This document shows, one piece after another, positions 60,092-64,000 of a stretch of 64,000 bases of DNA. The position numbers were made by a program, and so were the translations under genes. Below the pieces are notes generated by a model that was not told the DNA's origin, searched no databases, and was given only the letters and a program-made list of their open reading frames with translations. Every line of letters begins with the position of its first letter. Within the stretch, counting starts at the first letter, position 1. Source of the DNA: JBGTSJ01 sp041940305 (GTDB taxonomy: Bacteria > Planctomycetota > Planctomycetia > Planctomycetales > Planctomycetaceae); contig JBGTSJ010000001.1 in the NCBI GenBank assembly GCA_041940305.1, forward strand, positions 558,001 through 622,000. Reading direction: 5' to 3'.

Positions 60092-62176
60092 TCAATCGAC
60101 GTACAGGAACTCGTTCAGATTGAGAATGGCCAGGCAGAGGTCGGCCAGACCGTCTTCGGGATGAGCCGCATCGAGGAAGCGTGCGGCCGCTTCCTGTTCT
60201 GCTTGTGATGGAAGCCGCGCGAGAGCGCGACGGTACACGGCGGCGATCATGGCGTCGTCATCGTCGCCGTAGGCCTCCCGCAACTGGACGGCAAGCTGCC
60301 CGGCGCAGTCACGCGCAATGGGGCCGTTGAGCATATGCAGCGCCTGCGGGGCGGTGGTGGACTCGTTGCGCCGCGCGCAGCTGAGGTTCGAGTCGGGACG
60401 GTCGAAGACCTCGAACAGCGGGAACCGCAGATTGCGGCGGACGAACAGGTAAATGCTGCGGCGATGATGGTCGTCGGCCTCGGGAGTGACGGGCCACTGG
60501 TCCCGCAGCAGTGTCTCGACGACCTCGTCCGGCAGCGGCGGCCTCACTCCCGGACCGTGGGATGCATCGCTCAGTTCGCTGCATACCGCCAGCAGGCTGT
60601 CGCGGATTTCCTCCCCCTGGAGTCGCCGTCGTCGCATGCGACCCAGCAACTCGTTGCCGGGATCGGCTGAAACCAGGGTCTGCCACGCCTGCCCCTCAGG
60701 GGATGCGGGGTCCGCACGCAGCCGGCTGTCCGATCGGTAGACGGCGGAGGTCACCATCAGGCGATGCAGCTGTTTCAGGCTCCAGCCCTGGCGGGGGAGT
60801 TCGGCGGCGAGCCAGTCGAGCAGTTCGGGATGCGTGGGAGTGTCCCCCATGAACCCGAAGTCGCTGGAAGTCTCCACAAGGCCTCGCCCGAAATGCTGCT
60901 GCCAGATGCGGTTGACGATCACGCGCGTGGTGAGCGGATGATCGCGCTTTGTGAGCCACCGCGCGAGCGCTGTTCGCCGGCCTGATGAGGCCGCCTCCTG
61001 TTCGGGTGGGGGGACAGCTTCGGAGCTCGCAGTGACGACCCGTAGAAACGCCGGTTCGACTTCGGGGCCTGGACGGCGGAAGTCGCCGCGCAGCCAGAGA
61101 TAGCTGGGTCGCGGATCGGCCCCCTGTTCGTGAACGACGCGCCCCATCGGCAGCGGCGGCCCGGTGGACGTCTTTACCTTCTTCAGTTCGGCATCCAGCT
61201 CCGCGATACGAGCCGCGTTCTGATCGGGGTCGCCGTCGCGCAGACGTGCGATCTCCGCCTCGAGTTCCAGCCAGCGGCGATCGCGCTCAGACTGGAACTC
61301 GGCAAGGGCGGCCTCATCCTGCGCCAGCGGAATGGGATGCTCGCGAAAGAGGTCGGCCGGCTCAAAGAACGCCCGCAGTCGATAGAAATCGAACTGGCTG
61401 ATCGGATCGTACTTGTGGTCATGGCAGGCAGCGCACTCGAACTGCAGCCCCATGAACACCGATCCGACCGTCGAGGTCAGATTATTGAGGAAGGTGTGCC
61501 GCCGCTCCTCCTGCAGGTTGATATCGGGCATGTCGGGACCGGCGAGCAGGAAGCCGGTGGCGATCGCCGCATTGGCGTCCCCGGGCCGCAGTTCATCGCC
61601 GGCCAATTGCAGGCGGACGAATTCGTCATAAGGCATGTCCGCATTGAAGGCAGCGATCACCCAGTCCCGATACCGCCAGGCGTTGGGCCGAACCAGGTCA
61701 TGCTCAAAGCCGTCCGTCTCGGCAAAGCGGGCAAGGTCGAGCCAGGCCTGTGCGGCGTGTTCGCCGTATGCGCGGGATGCCAGCAGCCGGTCGACGACGC
61801 GCTCATACGCGAGCGGTTGTGTATCGGCAAGGAAGGCGTCGATCTCCCTCGGGGTGGGGGGCAAACCCGTCAGGTCGAACGTAACGCGGCGCAGGAGCGT
61901 GACGCGATCGGCTGCGGGCGCGGGTGAAAGCCCTTCGCCTTCCAGTTCTGCGAGGATGAACTGATCGATCGGAGTGCGGCACCAGTCGGTGCGCTGCAAG
62001 TCGGGCGGTGTGACGCTCTGCAGAGGCCGGTAGGCCCAGTGATCGCGGTCCGCATCAATGATCGGCGGTTCGGGAGGGACCGCGGACGAGGCCTCATCGT
62101 CCGCAGCGTCGGCGGTTGTCGCGAGGAAAATCAACTGCAGCGCGGCAAACGGCCGAAATAATTGGAGGTTCGGCAT
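60092..62176 (-). CDS. PSD1-type protein (DUF1549/DUF1553)
   Basis: An exported protein of about 694 residues. DUF1549 (RTPIDQFILAELEGEGLSPA onwards) contains the haem motif FECAACHDHKYDP; a charged coiled coil follows (ERDRRWLELEAEIARLRDGD), and DUF1553 has TRVIVNRIWQQHFGRGLVET and RRNESTTAPQALHMLN. Unlike the protein at 12593-15085 it lacks the N-terminal cytochrome module. Start: ATG 62176 gives a plausible signal sequence ending in TTADA, but upstream in-frame starts (62233, 62248, 62290) cannot be excluded because no good ribosome binding site exists. It sits next to a sulfatase gene, a common pairing in planctomycetes for sulfated polysaccharide breakdown. Confidence 0.85.
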   Translation of the reverse strand: MPNLQLFRPFAALQLIFLATTADAADDEASSAVPPEPPIIDADRDHWAYRPLQSVTPPDLQRTDWCRTPIDQFILAELEGEGLSPAPAADRVTLLRRVTFDLTGLPPTPREIDAFLADTQPLAYERVVDRLLASRAYGEHAAQAWLDLARFAETDGFEHDLVRPNAWRYRDWVIAAFNADMPYDEFVRLQLAGDELRPGDANAAIATGFLLAGPDMPDINLQEERRHTFLNNLTSTVGSVFMGLQFECAACHDHKYDPISQFDFYRLRAFFEPADLFREHPIPLAQDEAALAEFQSERDRRWLELEAEIARLRDGDPDQNAARIAELDAELKKVKTSTGPPLPMGRVVHEQGADPRPSYLWLRGDFRRPGPEVEPAFLRVVTASSEAVPPPEQEAASSGRRTALARWLTKRDHPLTTRVIVNRIWQQHFGRGLVETSSDFGFMGDTPTHPELLDWLAAELPRQGWSLKQLHRLMVTSAVYRSDSRLRADPASPEGQAWQTLVSADPGNELLGRMRRRRLQGEEIRDSLLAVCSELSDASHGPGVRPPLPDEVVETLLRDQWPVTPEADDHHRRSIYLFVRRNLRFPLFEVFDRPDSNLSCARRNESTTAPQALHMLNGPIARDCAGQLAVQLREAYGDDDDAMIAAVYRRALARLPSQAEQEAAARFLDAAHPEDGLADLCLAILNLNEFLYVD

Positions 62177-62453
62177 GGCGTTGAGTCGGAAGCGGAGGGC
62201 TCTGTTCGAACGGTTCACCGCGGACGACGACATGGCTGCTGCGATCATTGATTCCGCGCAGCCGGGCTCCCCTGATTGTGGCTGCGTCACATGGGCGACG
62301 CAACACGAAGTGCGTCAGCCTGAGGCGATCGTCGACCAGCAGGCTAATGCGGTTGAACCGCGAAAGGAGCGAACGCCGTGCTGTCCTTCCCTGTTCGCCG
62401 CCTTCGAGTCGTTCGCGGTTCCCCACCTGCGCAAACTGCGAAATGCCACCCGA

Positions 62454-64000
62454 TCAATTCAGATCCGCCAGCGTCTTCTCGATCAACCTGTCGGCGTAGT
62501 CTCCCAGACGCGGCGGCACGCTGTCGGCCTTGCGAGGGAGCGCGGCGATTTCGTCCTTGATCGATGCGGCTCGATCGTCGAGCGCGTCGATGGCATTGAG
62601 CGCCGGAACGGCGACGTACAGTCCATGTGACCGAATGTCGGCGAGGTCCAGCAGCACCGGCAGGGCCGCGGCGAGGTCATCGTCACTCCCGTGCTGGCCC
62701 AATGCTTCGGCGGCGGCGATCTGCACCGGGGGGGATTCGTCCTGCAGCGCCTGGTGCAGCTGCGTCCGTGCGGCCTCGACCCCCCTATCGTCCTGAGCGA
62801 GCAAGCCGATCGCAGCCCAGTAGCGCACTGCGGCGTCCTGTTCAGTGGTCTGACTCGTGATGAGCAGCGGCTTCGTCTCGTTGAATGGAAACCACCCCGA
62901 CGTCGAGACGTCCACCATGTGCAGGATTGCGTCGAAGCGGTAGTCGGCGCTGTGGGCATAGTCGTACGGCGAACCGCCCGCCGCCCGCTGATGCATCTCC
63001 CACTCCGGCAGAAAACCCACGTCATGGATCTCACGTTCCCAGACCCGCAGCGCTTCCCGGAACTGCACGAGCGTCGTCAGATGTCGGGGATCCGCCGCCA
63101 GATTCCGGACCTCATCGGGATCATTGCGGAGATCATAGAGTTCTTCCGACGGCTTGCGCTCCCAGAAGTGCGCCTGTTCGGGAGTTAACTCGCCCGCGGC
63201 ATGCCTGTTATGCCACACGCGCGTCGTCGGCGTCTCGAACATGTACCACAGGTGCTGCCCGTAGATCCTGTGCGGCATGTAGTTGCGGATGTAGACGTAC
63301 CGCCCGTCGCTGATGCTCCGCAGAAGGTCGATCCGCTCGTCCATCCGGCCGCGAAAGCCGAACACATAGTCCCGTTTCGGAGAGGCGTGCGGACCGAGGA
63401 ACGCCCAACCCTGCATGTGTGACGGCGGTTCGATCCCGCACAGGCTCAGCACGGTGGGCGCGAAGTCCACGAAGCTGACGAGCCGGTCCGACGCGCCTCC
63501 GGGATTGAAGTCGTCCGTCGCCAGCGAGCGCCACTTCTCCGGGATGTGCACGATCAGCGGCACGTGCAGCCCGGAGTTGTACAGCCAGCGCTTGTTGCGC
63601 GGCATGCCCGAGCCGTGGTCGCCGAAGTAGAAGATGATTGTGTCGTCGGAGAGCCCGGCCTCCTCCAGTTCCCGCAGGTTCCGGCCGGCCTGGGCATCCA
63701 TCATCGTGATCCGGTCGTAGTACTGCGCCCAGTCCTTGCGGACCTCGGGCGAGTCCGGGTGATAGGCGGGGACGCGGACCCGCGCCGGATCGTGAATGCG
63801 GTCCTGCTCGTCAATCTCGTTGCGGATCTGGCTCTCGTGACTGACGGTGTGATTGAACACCGCAAAGAACGGCTGCCCCTCGCCCCGGTTCTTCCAGTGC
63901 GCCTTGTTGCTCGACTCGTCCCACTCCTCGCCGGACTTCTCGACGTTGTAATCCTCTTTCACGTTATTGGTGCAGTAATAGCCGGCCCGGCGAAGGTACT
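62454..64000 (-). CDS. sulfatase with C-terminal HEAT repeats, 5' end beyond the window
   Basis: The visible 515 codons lack the N-terminus; the frame is open to the window edge. YLRRAGYYCTNNVKEDYNV, at the upper edge, matches the N-acetylglucosamine-6- or sulfamidase-like sulfatase family, and FYFGDHGSGMPRNKRWLYNS holds the conserved Asp-His metal ligands near the C-terminal half of the catalytic domain. The catalytic CxPxR formylglycine motif lies upstream, outside the window. After LYDLRNDPDEVRNLA (the end of the sulfatase domain) the last 170 residues are HEAT-like repeats (AAVRYWAAIGLLAQDD, VQIAAAEALGQHGSDD). Probably exported and active on sulfated sugars. The PSD1-type gene lies 277 bases downstream. 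Confidence 0.88.
   Translation of the reverse strand, partial: YLRRAGYYCTNNVKEDYNVEKSGEEWDESSNKAHWKNRGEGQPFFAVFNHTVSHESQIRNEIDEQDRIHDPARVRVPAYHPDSPEVRKDWAQYYDRITMMDAQAGRNLRELEEAGLSDDTIIFYFGDHGSGMPRNKRWLYNSGLHVPLIVHIPEKWRSLATDDFNPGGASDRLVSFVDFAPTVLSLCGIEPPSHMQGWAFLGPHASPKRDYVFGFRGRMDERIDLLRSISDGRYVYIRNYMPHRIYGQHLWYMFETPTTRVWHNRHAAGELTPEQAHFWERKPSEELYDLRNDPDEVRNLAADPRHLTTLVQFREALRVWEREIHDVGFLPEWEMHQRAAGGSPYDYAHSADYRFDAILHMVDVSTSGWFPFNETKPLLITSQTTEQDAAVRYWAAIGLLAQDDRGVEAARTQLHQALQDESPPVQIAAAEALGQHGSDDDLAAALPVLLDLADIRSHGLYVAVPALNAIDALDDRAASIKDEIAALPRKADSVPPRLGDYADRLIEKTLADLN

Overview
The window is GC-rich chromosomal DNA from a planctomycete, most likely of the class Planctomycetia. The evidence is the protein repertoire: two DUF1549/DUF1553 (PSD1-type) proteins, planctomycete-type cytochrome c modules fused to WD40 or HEAT repeats, a DUF1080 protein, a sulfatase, and an ECF sigma factor directly followed by a very large membrane Ser/Thr kinase. 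Genes are spaced fairly loosely, ribosome binding sites are often weak, and the spacers carry several families of short palindromic or periodic repeats. I saw no rRNA, tRNA, insertion sequence, phage gene or CRISPR array.

Layout. 0.2-4.4 kb: a secreted trypsin-like protein, a KaiC/RecA-like ATPase and a secreted protein of unknown function. 4.5-15.1 kb (minus strand): a three-gene exported cassette made of a PSD1 cytochrome-like protein, a PPC-domain protein and a giant cytochrome c/WD40 protein; the last two both carry long Ala/Gln-rich coiled coils. 15.3-20.5 kb: queF, a FabI-type reductase, a HEAT/cytochrome c protein, a ThiO-like oxidase and a SpoU-type RNA methyltransferase. 20.7-32.2 kb: a polytopic membrane protein, a GAF-GGDEF protein divergent from a PAS/hybrid histidine kinase, an alpha/beta hydrolase, a PQQ-propeller protein and a membrane PP2C phosphatase.

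32.3-36.4 kb (minus strand): an iron-sulfur assembly locus read in the order sufR, nuoB, sufC, aspartic protease, sufB. The lone nuoB and the retropepsin-like protease are the surprises here. 36.7-41.9 kb (plus strand): a full branched-chain amino-acid ABC transporter, livKHMGF, with different repeats in its spacers. 42-46.5 kb: a small membrane protein, a DUF971 protein, transaldolase, a YbgC-like thioesterase and a ribosomal protein S1 homologue. 46.7-57.3 kb: an NtrC-type regulator, an exported hydrolase, the ECF sigma/kinase pair (the kinase has about 11 membrane segments and three copies of a module I cannot assign) and an FHA-AAA+-Fis regulator with a variant GAFTGA loop. 57.8-64 kb: a small acidic protein behind a good promoter, DUF1080, hisH, a small membrane protein, a second PSD1 protein and the 3' part of a sulfatase-HEAT gene cut by the window end.

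Several groups look functionally linked: suf genes under an Fe-S-sensing repressor, liv transport, the exported cytochrome/propeller cassette, and the sigma factor with its kinase. The strongest candidates for something undescribed are the triple module in the kinase ectodomain, the protease embedded in the suf operon, and the matched coiled-coil insertions in two neighbouring exported proteins.
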